Positions 24,320 to 36,149 are shown, counted from the first letter of the stretch. The stretch is 64,000 bases of DNA from Epiperipatus broadwayi (GCA_028023455.1 JAQFVV010012405.1:5353334-5417333), one strand, 5' to 3'. The notes: generated by a model from the letters alone, not told the origin. Translations and numbers: made by a program.

Positions 24320-24600
24320 CATTCTTAATTTAACATTTTTGCTATTGGTGGAACTTTAACGTTTTTTTTTAAATCAGTGACTGTAGCACTTCTACGTCTT
24401 TCTATCTTTTATCACCCAATAGATGACTTGTGTGATCAAGTTGAAATGTCAGTATATAAATATTTAAATTTTTAACATGGATGAACCCGCAAAATATATC
24501 TTATATATATATATTAAATACTTCCTATCACTATATTAGTAATTCTAAATAAAATAGTAAATCATACAAAGTTATAATAATAGCCAAAAACAAAATTTTA
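24320..24600. other. 3' flank of the PLE fragment, nothing certain
   Basis: AT-rich. A weak hammerhead-like string occurs at 24421-24450 (GATGA, CTTG/CAAG hairpin, GAAA) but lacks the leading CT of the core. Confidence 0.3.
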
Positions 24601-24602
24601 TT

Positions 24603-24758
24603 AAAATTCTTCCATGATCATGGTTTCATCAAATAGACATTTTCAAGTGAAATTTAACAAGATATGTTCTCTGTATTTTGATGAATTTTACTTGAAAATA
24701 TGTATTTGTTAGTATATAAAACCATGATTGTGGAAGAATTTTAGTAATTTTTTTTTTA
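24603..24758. mobile_element. foldback element H
   Basis: The left arm 'aaattcttccatgatcatgg', then 'attttcaagt', pairs with the right arm 'acttgaaaat', then 'ccatgattgtggaagaattt'. The arms are about 60 bp with indels. Confidence 0.75.
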
Positions 24759-25039
24759 CTAGTATTATAATGTTATATGATTTTCTATTTATATATGATA
24801 TAACTTAATTTTAAAATTATACACTTTAAATATCATCCAAAATAATTAGCATTAAAATAAAATAATTTATTTATATAAAAAGATAGTACTGTAATAAACT
24901 GAGAGAGAAAAAACATGTTCATATATATACATTTTCACATCTAGGTCAGTATATGTATTAATGTTTTAGTTCAATATATAATCTTTTTTAACTACTAAAT
25001 TATTTTTTTGTTATCACATAAAAAAATTATCATCACTCT

Positions 25040-25155
25040 CTTGTAAATATAGGGGATTTGAAGTCCGACTTTCAAGCAACCTTCAAATACCCACACTATC
25101 TCTTTCTTACTACTGATACACATGATCACACACATGTAGAAAAGATAAATAATCG

Positions 25156-25208
<53 letters not shown>

Positions 25209-25396
25209 TGCTGAACCAGCACTCATCAATCTGGACCAACTGATGAGTACTGGTTCAGTACAAAATATGTATATTGGTGATTAGATTATTTAACTTTTAT
25301 ACATGTGCGTGATCATGTGTATCAGTAGTATGAGATAGTGTGGATAGTTGAAGGTTGCTTGAAAGTCTGAATTCAAATCCCCTATATTTACAATTA
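25040..25396. repeat. family A foldback with central (AT)n and hammerhead
   Basis: The left arm starts 'ttgtaaataggggatttga'-like at 25042 and the right arm ends 'tcaaatcccctatatttaca' at about 25391. The arms are about 115 bp of the family A terminus with an (AT)n run at 25158-25206 near the middle. The plus-strand hammerhead at 25240-25265 has CTGATGA and a perfect 6-bp helix II whose third pair is A-U (GTACTG/CAGTAC), unlike the usual G-C. AAAA replaces GAAA. Confidence 0.85.
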
Positions 25397-25399
25397 AGT

Positions 25400-26040
25400 T
25401 TCAGATATAAGAATGCCTATATTTCAAATCATCACTCTGTTTACACATTTTATGATTTTTTAAATATTTTTTAAAATAATTTACAGCAGCAATGTGGTGT
25501 CAAATACTACAATGCTTTCACTATGACTGCAATCATGTGATTGGCTGAATTTGCATTGAGTGAATACTGATTGCATGAGATTAAAAAAATAGACAAGAAA
25601 ATATTTACAATTCCTTTGTAAGGTAGTTTTGTGTAAAAAAAAAATTGTAAATTCAAATTTACAAATTCTTTTTAAGTTTTATTTGTTGTTTCAAACTCTG
25701 GGTTATTAAAACTGAAATAAAATGTCTACTGATAAATGAAATATAACTGAAATTGAAATGTTATCTACTCTTAATAAGGTGTAATTAGATAATTCCATTG
25801 CATATATTTTCAATTTTGTACATTGTAATGACTAATAAGCTACTTTACATGTGAAGACAGATTGATCTTGGATTTTTCAGTGTAGGCTTTTACAACTACT
25901 TAGAATTTCAGGAACATCTTTTTCCACATGGCTTGATTTGAATTTTTTTTTCAAATTGTTTTTTTATTAGTAACAATTGGGGAACATATTAAAAGAAAGT
26001 TGTTAATTTTCAATAGTTTTTTGCACCTAAATATTCTTAA
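25400..26040. other. AT-rich DNA, no gene seen
   Basis: Nothing recognisable before the histone pseudogene. Confidence 0.5.
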
Positions 26041-26046
26041 ATTTAT

Positions 26047-26301
26047 AAAGCACTACATGATAATATCCAAGAAATCACAAAACTGGCTATCCATTGTTTA
26101 GCTTACTGTGAAGAAGTGAAATGTATTTCTACTTTAATTGACAAAGAAACTCACTGAGTATTAAAAGTGTTTCTGGATAATGTTATTCATGATGCAGTTA
26201 CATATACTGAACATGCCAACAGGAAGACTGTCACTGCTATGGATGTTGTGCATACATTGAAATTACAAAGTCACTCACACATTGTATAATTTGGAGGTTA
26301 A
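26047..26301 (+). pseudogene. H4 (pseudogene): histone H4 pseudogene (intronless, N-terminus lost)
   Basis: One frame aligns with histone H4 from about Lys20 to the C-terminus. LHDNIQEITKLAIHCLAYCE matches [40 protein letters not shown], then [17 protein letters not shown], matches the histone-fold core; the end is FGG plus stop (26299-26301). There is an internal stop at the RG of ETRGV (26153-26155) and another before FGG, with a net gain of one codon near the end. The N-terminal tail is not recognisable. Most changes at Arg codons (to His, Cys) fit CpG decay of CGN codons. The absence of introns says nothing, because H4 genes lack introns. No poly(A) tail or target duplication was identified, so duplication or retroposition is undecided. 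Confidence 0.93.
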
Positions 26302-26955
26302 TTTTTTATGATTTTGTATAATCTGAAACAAATATATAATGTTCGTGGCTTTTTTTTTTGCCAGTAACAGCTTTAGACTTTGGTTCTAATCCATGCTTTA
26401 ATAATTCAAGATTAAATTGATTTTTCAAAGGATCAAATAGTTATTACATTTGTAGGATCTGAAAAGGAACTACAGATATGAATTGATTCTGAAGAATTTT
26501 TTTTAATCAGAAAATTAATACAGTATAATATTTTATATCATTAAAATTGTGACTTCTTTTTCTATGTATCTAAAACACATAATCTATATTGATATACAAA
26601 CAGTTTTCTTCTAAGAAACTATGATGTAATTTTGAATTTAATACATATGAATGTTCTATCATAACTATATTTTTTGTAATCCCTTATCCCACCTTATAGT
26701 TCTTTATATATAGCATTTTAAATCTTAAATCTTGACTAAGTTTTGCTGCTTTTGGTTTATATAGTTTTCCCTGTTTACAGTATTATTTACAACTATAAAA
26801 TACAATTACATTATACCACTTTTTACACACACATACAGTAGCCTCATTTTGATATGCTCATATGCACACACATTTATTAGAATTTATATAATCTTTTTAA
26901 AATGTACACTATATACTTACACATATATCATTAATGTGTAATATTAATATTGTAT
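26302..26955. other. AT-rich DNA, no gene seen
   Basis: No histone stem-loop or other feature is evident downstream of the pseudogene. Confidence 0.5.
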
Positions 26956-26959
26956 GTTT

Positions 26960-27540
26960 CAAAAATTAATTGCAGGAATATGTAGAGCTATTATTTTACT
27001 TAGTTTATTGTATGAAAGTAAGACTTGGATACTCTATTACTGTATTAAAAGCTTTTATTTAAAGATGCTCTATAAAATTTAAAAGTAACATAGCAAGATC
27101 ATAAAAACAATCAAGGTACTTTTCTACTTCTGAATATGATGTTATAGAGACTACTATATGTAAATCACATCTTTATTGTATTGGACATGCAAAATAAATG
27201 AACAATGCAACTATAAAAATGTTTTATGGTAAATTTAAGCATGGTTTTCATGGAAGAAATAGACTCAACCTATGTTATAAATCTCTAAAGAAATGCAATG
27301 TTAGTAGTTTACATTGAGTAGATATGGTTGATAAAAGAGTATACTTTGAAATTACAATTAGTCATTGTGTTGAAATATTTTGAAAAGAGAAGTTTTCTGC
27401 AGAAGAAATTAAAAACATCATCATAAAATAACAAGAAAACAGAAAAATATACCAGCATCTTTCATATGTGGATATATTTGTGTTTCACAGCTTGGTTTGT
27501 ATAACCATCAAAGCAGTTTTGTTTCTCTGTCTCTTCTTTC
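26960..27540 (+). pseudogene. LINE C-terminal remnant with zinc-finger tail
   Basis: This non-LTR retrotransposon remnant reads GICRAIILLSLLYESKTWIL (matching '..LLYGSETWTLY'). Later, in another frame, it reads ETTICKSHLYCIGHAK (for 'LRWxGHxxRM'), MFYGKFKHGFHGRNRLNLCY ('LYGEL..GxRxxGxPxxRYKD') and CNVSSLH. It ends with a decayed C2H2-like finger at about 27452-27525, FICGYICVSQLGLYNHQSS, corresponding to the 'FxCxxCgrxCxSxiGLxsHxRxH' tail of one common animal LINE lineage. Stops and frameshifts are frequent. Only the region after the RT domain is present. Confidence 0.7.
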
Positions 27541-28900
27541 TTATTGTTTTTTCTTATTTCTTTTTATTGGAATTAGAATGGCTATATTTATTTAAAAATG
27601 TCTCTTTGTTATCATTATTGTAATAACAGTATACAAACATTTTGGACATTTGCTTAAGAAAATATTATTCTATGCTGATTACCTAAGACATGCTAAGCAA
27701 GCTTTCGGCTAGTAAAACCATACTCATACCATTCATGAACTGTGGGATTAAAATGATGTATAAATAGTAATAAATGTGTGTATATGGATACATCAAAATA
27801 AGATTATTGTAAGTTGTGTAAAAAATAATATAATGCAATTGTATTTTATAGTTTGAAGAAGACTACTAAATAGTTGAAACTACGATAATGGAGTTTAATA
27901 AATCATTGTGAAAAGTGAAAAAAGAGTACAAGTATGTAAAAAAAAAAATTTAGTCCAAAAATTCAAGAAGAATGAAAAAAGATTGAACATTTATATTTAA
28001 ATAGTTTTATTTATAATAAGAAATACACAGGTGAAAGCCATCTAATGGGCTTATGTATAAAAAGTGCTACTTTATTGATTTTATCATGAACTGACTGAAT
28101 TATTAATAATGCAATAGTCTTGTAACATTTAATTAGCTATTTTTATGACTAAATCATTCTTTGTTGATGTAGCTATTCAAAATATTTGCCTGTTTTTAAG
28201 TGTCTCCTACTGCCATCTAGTGATAGAAAAATACATTACTCTAAATAAAAAAAGATACTTTATCTCCTACCACCAACTTTTTTCTGATGAAGCATGAGTT
28301 AGCAAGTTCTAAGTTATCATTTTTGATGCCTTATGTTTCTATTAAATAACAAATCATGTAATTCTTTAACTTACAAAATATATGATAAAAAAGAAGCAAT
28401 TTTTATTCTAATGCCATCTATAGTAAGCTTGAATAAGTAAAATAGAGTTAAAGTTTATTGTTGGATGCATAACTGTATTAATTTTTAGCAGTAAATATTT
28501 AGTCTACATTAATAAAAACAAAAGTCAGAAACTGAAATGAGAATGAGATTTAAATTCATTAACATCTGGTAATTGATGATTATTCAACCTTAATATAGGT
28601 GGAAGTAGAGTAGAGTTGCTCTTATTTCTGTTATTCTGAGGTGTACTAAATGTAGGTACATAAAATAATATTAAATGCTATGGGTTTGTAAAAAAAATAT
28701 TAAAATCAATCTATTTTGCAAAATCCAATTTGATTATTATTTAATTCTTATCACATTTTCTTAATCCATTTTTTAATCAGTTACTATAAAATTCTTCACT
28801 TTATCTTTTCTTCAAGACTATTCTGAAATTTTATCCATTATATCAAAACAACAGTATCTGTTTCATCTGTCTTTGTAATAATACTATTACTTTTGAAATT
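27541..28900. other. AT-rich DNA with minor repeats
   Basis: No gene is supported. A hammerhead-like relic lies at 27853-27880. About 28405-28635 has weakly inverted ends ('atgccatctatagtaagctt' versus 'ccttaatataggtggaagta') and shares its right part with about 19675-19760. Confidence 0.45.
27853..27880 (+). ncRNA. hammerhead-like relic (type C)
   Basis: TTGAAGA (27853-27859; first C changed), one A, helix II GACTA/TAGTT (5 bp, one G-U) around loop CTAAA, GAAA (27876-27879). It shares layout with 14.02 and 20.80 kb, so the three probably belong to one old family. Confidence 0.35.
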
Positions 28901-29578
28901 TGCTTCCAAAATATGCAAGAAACAAGGTGTCTTCAAACAATCCTTATGATAAATATAGAGTCCAGTCAACATTGGTGAAATATCTCACTTACATATATGA
29001 CAATCTTAATCCTCAGTATTTATTATTCCAAAACTTTTATTATCCAAACAAAATTTCAAAGATAATCTTTAGCTTCTTCCAATAAATTAATTAGTTTTTA
29101 TATACACATTTACAAACAAATGTTCAGTAAATATCTACAAATTAATAAGTCTAATTATAATGAGTTGACTGTTTTTTTTTCTATCTTAGTAAAGTTTGTT
29201 TTGTTATTAGGGGGGGGGGGGGCTAAAATCCAAAAATAGTATTGAAATGCTAGACTTTGAATTAATGAATCCAATCCATTAATCGTGTGCTTCATTATAA
29301 ATTTTAATATCAATTGCTTCTATTTGTATTTTTTTTAAATAGAAAGGTCATTTTAATAAGTAAAGGAAATAGTGGACTTAAACAGTGAAGAAAATAATAA
29401 CACCTTCACCTCCCAAATCAAGATGCTTCAGATTGGCCGATGTAAATGGTAAGTTAGGTTAAAGTAAAGATGTTCACTCTTATCTTTATAAAAGTCGCTA
29501 TCTTGTGTAGAGGTTTGACAGGTCCCTCTATTGGCAAATAAAGATATTGTTTGTCTATTATAAACATTCAAGGTGCAT
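28901..29578. other. AT-rich DNA with G13 run
   Basis: A run of 13 G lies at 29210-29222. Nothing else is recognisable. Confidence 0.5.
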
Positions 29579-29579
29579 A

Positions 29580-30283
29580 TAATATCTATTATATCTAGAT
29601 TTTGTAGATGATACACTTATTTTGCAAATAATGTTTCAAATCTTTAAGGACTGTCAAAAAAAAACTATATCAGATAAAAGTAAAAAAGAGAGACTATTCA
29701 TAAATTGTAAGAAAACTATATTCCATAGCTTTTCAAAAAAAAGTGAGAAAATAAAGATCAATAATAATAAATTAAAAGATGTTGATAGTTATAAATATCT
29801 TGACCAGATTTTTAACAATAATGGAATTAAAATTAAAAGGAGTGTTTTTGATCAAAATAACTGAATATATTTTTTTTAAATGTCTGTTTGCTTGAAGAGA
29901 AAAGTTTGTTTTATCACTAAGGACTTTTGTATTACACATTTAAGAGAAAGGCAATAAAGAAATTTGAAGTAACACAGTAAAGTATGCAGAAAAGTATATT
30001 AGGAGCACAAAAAGGAATCTAAAGTAAACACAAGGATGAGCAAACCTTATTAAAAAAATAAAGATGCCAAAGTAGAGTTAGAATGAATATTCTACTAGAA
30101 GGGATACAACAGAAGGTACCTAAAGTCTTAAACTAAATCACAAAAGATTTCAAAAACCTAGAAATCAACCATAGAAAAGATAGATGGATGATTTAAGAAA
30201 GTTGACAGAATAATGTGGAGAAGAGAAGCCATGATTTGGAGAAAGTAGATCAATTTAGCAGTGGATTGATCTGATGATGAAAA
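29580..30283 (+). pseudogene. RTE-like LINE: RT palm to 3' tail, decayed
   Basis: The reverse transcriptase palm motif is intact at 29601-29612 (LDFVDDTLIL, i.e. FxDD). It is followed in the same frame by FINCKKTIFHSFSKKSEKIK and NNNKLKDVDSYKYLDQIFNN, the 'INxKKT..' and 'KYLG' blocks that follow FADD in RTE/jockey-type RTs. The open frame ends at 29862. Beyond it the sequence is frameshifted, but the C-terminal WRREA and 'QWIDL' remain before a 3' TGATGATGA-type tail (about 30268-30277). The 5' part (endonuclease and fingers) is missing. Confidence 0.8.
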
Positions 30284-30544
30284 TGTTTTTTTGATATGAT
30301 ATTGGCACTAGATATTGGTAATTCAAAAAGGGCATTTTCATTTTAAGCAAAATTGGGTAATGTTCTTTTTCATAAATAAAGTTGAATTTTTTTTTTAATG
30401 AAAGTCTAAATATATTAATTGAATTTTTAATAAATAAAATATATTTTAAATGATTTTTTAAAAATATTTTAAGAGGTGAAGTTTGAATCTTCACAACTTA
30501 GCAAATTATCTAATAAGTAAAGAAAAAGTTTTAGTAGTATCATT

Positions 30545-31830
30545 GAATAAAGCATTCATCATAATCATCAACTTCAACATTATCATTTCACTGCTGAAAA
30601 AGTTTCTCCAAATTTAATCCATTTTCTTCATTCCCTAAGCCCCTCTTCTCCACAACATATCAGTAAATTGCCTTAATTAATCCATTATTTAGAAACCATC
30701 TTAATATTTTTTCTATTGTCACCTCTTCTAAAAATAAGTCCAGCTATAATTTTATTTCAGAATAATGATATTAGTAATATCTATTTTTTCTCCCACCTAT
30801 TTCATTTTTAATCTCTACTTACTCCTAACATAAACTCTTCATACTTTGTTGAATAATCAATCTGAAGTCACTGTGTACTTCTTCTGGTAAGTGTCCAAGT
30901 CTCTGATTCACAAGTAAGAACAGGTAAAACATGTCTATTAAAATACTTCCTTTTCAAATACATAAGCATTTCCTTTTAATGTTAAGTTATTTCTACTAAA
31001 TGTATCACATCCAAGTTAATTCTAGATTAATTTCAACTGGTATATTCCCTCATAATATGACCAAGATATTTATAGCCTTTAATTTCTATTTCATATTTAT
31101 CTGTCTTTAGTTTCTTTTTCTGCAAAAAAATCTATAGAACATTATTTTAGTCTTTTTCACATTTACCTTTCATCCTACTTTTTTACTTTTATGAGTTAAT
31201 TCTTGAAAAAATTCCTGAAGCTCTAAAACATTATTTGTAAAAACAACCATATTATCTGCAAAGTCAAAATGAGATTAAATGATTTCCATTTCTTTTATTT
31301 TTCCATTTTAATCCACAAAATATTTACTCATAAAACTGCTGTAAAAGTTTTGGAGATGTGGAGTCAACCTGGCACACACCATCTCAATGTTAATATTCCT
31401 AGTTTCATTATGTAATCTAATTGTTGTTGTTGCATTTTTATAAATATTTTTCAGAATATGATAATATCCTGGGTTTATACTTTCACATTTCAATGCTTTA
31501 CTTATTAAAGAAATGCTTATACAATGAAATGCCTTTTCATAATCTACAAATTCAGAGCATAATGGCAACTCATATTCATTGGTTCTTTTTATAACTTATC
31601 TCAATACCTTGATATGATCCATTGCGATAACAGACACTTTAAATCCAGCTTGTACTTTGGTTTGAATCTAAAAGTCACTGTAGAGAAATTGTAATTATTT
31701 TGGTAAAGATTTTATATAGAACTGATGAAAGACTGATAGGTCTACAATTTTTAATAAACTCTTTATCATATTTCTTAAATATCAGTATTATTATTGCATT
31801 CTTTCAATCACCGGATATATTTTAATCATT
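30545..31830 (-). pseudogene. RTE-like LINE, reverse transcriptase to 3' end, decayed
   Basis: This is the longest LINE remnant. In order on the minus strand: [20 protein letters not shown] (RT motif 2), LPLCSEFVDYEKAFHCISIS (catalytic palm motif, 31568 downwards), KNIYKNATTTIRLHNETRNI, then HFDFADNMVVFTNNVLELQE, where the second catalytic Asp of FADD is Asn (31251-31256). Next are YKYLGHIM, LTCESETWTL and a final WRRG block. It ends in a TGATGATTATGATGA-like tail near 30550-30570. Stops and frameshifts are present. It is related to the copies at 29.6 and 36.2 kb and lies tail to tail with the former. Confidence 0.85.
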
Positions 31831-31924
31831 TATATATTTGGTTTATAGCTTTGCTATTAATGTTTTTATTAAATGCTTTTATTTAAGTTACAATATCTGT
31901 TTGTTTGTAAACTATTGTAATCCT

Positions 31925-32430
31925 TTTTATTATTTAAGTTTAATAGATTTAAATTCAATAAAATTGTTTCAAATTTGATACATAAGAAAAAAATACAGAC
32001 AAAGCAATATGGGAGTGTAATATTTTAGGTAGGTGATCTAGTTTCTTAGATTTGGACCAGTGGGCAGGGAAATTTTGAATCTTTTGATATCAAATTTACA
32101 ATTCATTTTTAGAACTTTAATATATTTTAAGTAAGGCTGGTAAGAGGGTGATATAGAGATTGTTCTTTCAGTTTCAATTTAAAATTATAAAACCAAGGTT
32201 TAATACATTTAAATTTAATACAATTTGTTGATATTTTGTATATTTTTAAATCACTATCAAAGTGATAAGAGACTATAATATATTAAGTAAGTGACATAGT
32301 TTCTTAGATATGGAACAGTGGGTGGTAAAATTTTGAATATTTTGATATCAAATTCAAAAAATTGCTCTTAAACTTCACTGTGTTTTAAATAATACACTCA
32401 ATTTTCTTGGTTTCAATTGTAAGTTTTATT
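31925..32430 (+). repeat. diverged tandem duplication (~262 bp)
   Basis: The phrase 'agtttcttagatttggacca' at about 32040 recurs as 'agtttcttagatatggaaca' at about 32300. Shared flanks include 'ttttgatatcaaatt' and 'taatacatttaaatttaa'. It is not a known element. Confidence 0.7.
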
Positions 32431-33410
32431 TAACTTGTTTCATAAGCATAGCTATGACTCTGCTCAGATTTTTGATGCTTTAGGTATCAGGATGTTCTGC
32501 AATCATTGTCTTTTCTCTGTTGTTAAAGCCTATCTACAGCCTATCTATAACCTTGCATGTGGTGGTTTTCATCTTCCCTTTTCCCCACTGATACAATTTT
32601 AACATATGAATTTTCAAAAAAACTTGAAGATCTTTTGCATTATTGATAGTAATTTTTATGATAAAACTATGAAGGGAGTGGCTAATTTTTGACTGGCTGA
32701 ATGTTTTAGAGTGTTTTAGTCTGAGGCCAAATTATTGAATATTGTAGATTTGTAAAGAAAAAATGTAATTATTTTACAAATTAATGATTATGACATAATC
32801 TTTTTGTAAAAGATTTATTTTTAAACCCAAACTAACTCATTAATAGTAGATTTATTTTTAAAAAACCAACTCTTAGAAAGTTCATTATGACAACTGGAAG
32901 CTCTTACTATTTAGGAAAAAGAAATAGCTTTTGTCAAAACAGTAAACAGAATACTCTAAAATTTTAATAACAATAAATAATTTATTAACTTTTATAATTT
33001 TTTTTCTTTGTTTGATTATAACTAATTCTAAATATATATATTTTTTAATACATAAAATTCAAATATCTAATATTTTGTTCTTCTAACTTTTTGAATAATA
33101 AATTATATCCAATAGTTGCATAATCCATTGTTATAGCTAAGAACTTGTTTTAGGTATTTATTTTCATATTTAAAAAAAAAAAAATTTTAAAACTGTTGTC
33201 ACTTAAAATCTTACAGTTATAAATTATTAGATAAAAATTAATTATATAATATGTAGAAAAAATGTTTAATTGTAAAAATTAAATATCAAACATGAATAAG
33301 AATTTAACAAATAATTTACTAGATTCTATTCAAAAATTGACATGGCGCAGGAGTTTTTACTCAAGTTGTTAAGTTGAAATAAATATAGTTTACAACATAG
33401 TTTTGTTAAG
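32431..33410. other. AT-rich DNA, no gene seen
   Basis: No recognisable feature. Confidence 0.5.
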
Positions 33411-33419
33411 CTTTTTTTA

Positions 33420-34010
33420 AAAAAAAAATTAAAAAAGTCAAACAACTTTTCAACAAAAGTATATCTTCATATTTTAAGTTAATTAATGCTTTATTATACA
33501 CATGTATACTCACATTACTAAATATGACACATACATAAGAAATATACATATTAATGTAATACAGATAATATTTAGTGATATATATAACTCATAAGTGTGA
33601 AAAATTGATTTAAAGGAAAATCATACATATTAAGTGAAATTCATTTACAATATAGTTTTGGTAAACATTTGTATTTAAAAATAAAAATTTACAATCAAAA
33701 ACAAAAATGTATAGTCAAGCATTGGTGGCTGAGAGGTCAGCCTTACAAGCAGTTGTTCCGGGTTTGCTGGTTTGCTTCCCGGCCGATGCTTTGACACATG
33801 AAAAAAAAACGTCAAACACTTTTCACTTAAAGAAATATTTTTATATTTTTAGTCACAATGATTTATGTACACAAACCAAATATGATATATATATAAGAAG
33901 TATATATATAACTTATAGTAGATATATCTAGTGATATATATATACATCAACTGTGTCAAGTTGATTTAAAGTCCAATATAGTTTTACATTTTTATTTATA
34001 TCTTTACTAA
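33420..34010 (+). repeat. diverged tandem repeat of ~370 bp around a SINE
   Basis: The left copy (about 33437-33710) and right copy (about 33810-34010) share 'gtcaaacaacttttc' / 'gtcaaacacttttc', 'tagtgatatatata' and 'ttgatttaaag' in the same order. The SINE at 33714-33801 lies at the junction. Confidence 0.6.
33714..33801 (+). mobile_element. tRNA-Gly-related SINE
   Basis: The body starts 'gtcaagcattggtggctgag', has a box-B-like 'ggtttgcttcccgg' and ends 'gctttgacacatg' plus A9. The 5' gcattgg pairs with ccgatgc as a 7-bp acceptor-like stem. No clear target duplication is seen. A 74-codon frame crossing it is a shadow. Confidence 0.8.
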
Positions 34011-34092
34011 AATATTTAAAAAAAACAAAACAATTTTTTTATATTAAATGATTATAATTACAGTGCCTTAAAATGCCAAAAAAAAAAATTTT

Positions 34093-34222
34093 TTCTTCAA
34101 CTACAATTAGGCTTTTAGATTTAACTTGAAATAAAAGCATGGGGGGGGGGGGAGACCACAGGAATTAATAGAAGCTTTTATTTCAAGTTAAATCTAAAAA
34201 CCCCAATTGTGGTTGAAGAAAC
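34093..34222. mobile_element. foldback element with G12 in the loop
   Basis: The left arm ('cttcaactacaattaggctt', 'ttagatttaacttgaaataa') and the right arm ('ttatttcaagttaaatctaa', 'aattgtggttgaag') are near-perfect 45-bp complements. The loop contains 12 consecutive G (34141-34152). Confidence 0.85.
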
Positions 34223-34229
34223 AATTATT

Positions 34230-35900
34230 TTTAGCTTTTTGGTGTACTGTAAATAAACGCATTTAATATTAAAAAACATTTGAATATCTATTATTGTTTC
34301 ATTTAAGATTTCAATAATTATTTCATCATTTCCTTGAGTTTTTCCCTTCTTCTCAGACCTTGTTGTATGATTCATTTTTCATTTAAAATGATCTGCAATT
34401 CAAAAGCTGTTGTAATTATAAGTTAATTTGTTTTTTCTCTTTATTACTATATAATTCTTTGTAGAACTCTTCCACACTTCTCATCATGCTATCTTCTTTT
34501 TTTAATAATAATTACAGCTTTTATTCTTATTGGAGAAACTTTTCTTTCAAATACAGATTTTTTTCCCTTCTGTAGCTTTCATTGCCAATTCATAATTTTA
34601 TTTTTTTATATTGTTCTTGCATCTTTTTTTTCTAATGTTTTATAAAACTTTAGATATTCAGTTCTTTTTAATTAATCACTTTTATATATTATTATATGTT
34701 TTCTTTTAACCTTGGCATGTCTCTGTAGAAAATTTACTGGTAAAGAGCTGCGTTTTTAATACCAGCTATATTTCAAAAGAAACGTTAAATGGTTTGTCAT
34801 AAATCTCATTTTGAAATCATTTTTCTTGGAAGATGATATCTTTCCAAGACTATATTGCCTAGCAGTCTTAATTCTTCTGTAAAGAGTTTGGCTATTTTTT
34901 TTTACTGTATGTAAAAAAAAAAAGCTTATAGCAACATATTGTTTCAACTATAATAGTCAACATTTTCTCCTCAGTGACTAATAGTGAAAATGATACATAT
35001 TACAATTATAGAACGTTGTTGAATATTCATCTCATTAATAGAACCAGCTATATATTTTCAGTAATTCTTGATTCAATTTTACTATTCATTTTTCACCCAC
35101 CTCTTTTTAGAATTCTTATTTCTTTATTAATCTAAAGATAATTTGAAAGTGAATATTGATTATAAAAAGATAAATATAGCCTTTAGATTAAATATGTTAT
35201 TTTAGGGCCAAGGTCTCATCAACATTTTGTGGTAGAAAAAAAGAGATAAATAGAAAGTAGTACTCAACCATTGGCAGTGATAAAAATTGAAATGATTTTC
35301 CATCAATATTTCACTTAGTCCCTAACTAAAAATATTTAAATACTCATTAAATGAGGCTTAATATTGGATAATTATTTTACAGACCAATTGTGTGAAAGAA
35401 GAAACTCAAATCTGTTGCAAAAATTGTCTAGTTTTTTTTTGGATTCAAATCCAAGTGCTACCATATGCGCGAAGCTTTTAACAAATTATATAATAATAAA
35501 TGACAATCCAAAAAAAAAATTAATAACGTAATAAAAAAAAAGTGTAAATAATAATAAAAAAAATTAAAAGAAAAATTTGAAAAGTTTTAAAAAATTATAA
35601 TAATGAAATAAAATATTTTTTCGCAATTAAAAGCAAAATTGTGTTAAGATTTTATTTGTAAAAAATTGTCTTAAAATAAAACTAGGGATAATTCATAATA
35701 CTTAAATATTAAATATTAGATGTTGTTTGGTGTAGTTATACATTGGCAAATTCTGAAGCTCAAAGTTCGCGATCTTCGCTATAACTCTATTTACTTCCGG
35801 TATTCCATTTTTTTGTGAAATTCCGAACAAACTATTCGATTATGATTACTTTTTTATACTCATCTTAAAAGTTAATTTTTTGTTTATGTATTTTATATGT
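34230..35900. other. AT-rich DNA, no gene seen
   Basis: No recognisable feature. A few CpGs cluster near 35460-35850. Confidence 0.5.
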
Positions 35901-35904
35901 CAAT

Positions 35905-36149
35905 ATAATATTGAAGCCTGTTCATTAAAGTTTGAGGATTTACTATCTTAATATAAACCAAGCATTGATTGTATATATGTGTGGGAAACTATGATCTGGC
36001 CCAACTAATAAATGCTGCTTCTGCACAAAATACTTATATTGAGAAACTTGTATCTTTTTCTCATGTGTTTGGTTATGTGTATGATTGCTTGAGATAGACT
36101 GAAAAACTCTGAGTTCAAATTCCGTTATTTGCATATATAAAAAAACCCT
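35905..36149 (+). repeat. family A repeat, 3' half, interrupted by LINE
   Basis: The body from 'gaagcctgttcattaaagtt' to 'gagttcaaattccgtta' plus the start of the linker ('cctcagtat'). The hammerhead at about 36005 is decayed (CTAATAA; AAAA). The linker resumes after the LINE at 36612, so the LINE inserted into a pre-existing array. Confidence 0.75.

Noticed and set aside
24421-24450. Hammerhead-like string after the PLE stop
   Set aside because: It has GATGA, a CTTG/CAAG hairpin and GAAA, but the first two core bases and helix III are missing; kept only as a remark under the type C group.
25158-25206. (AT)n run encoding IYIYIY peptides
   Set aside because: Microsatellite in the middle of a foldback; not coding.
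28284-28310. CTGATGA followed by a possible AGC/GCA hairpin
   Set aside because: No GAAA follows and no helix III or cleavage triplet can be drawn, so it is not called as a hammerhead.
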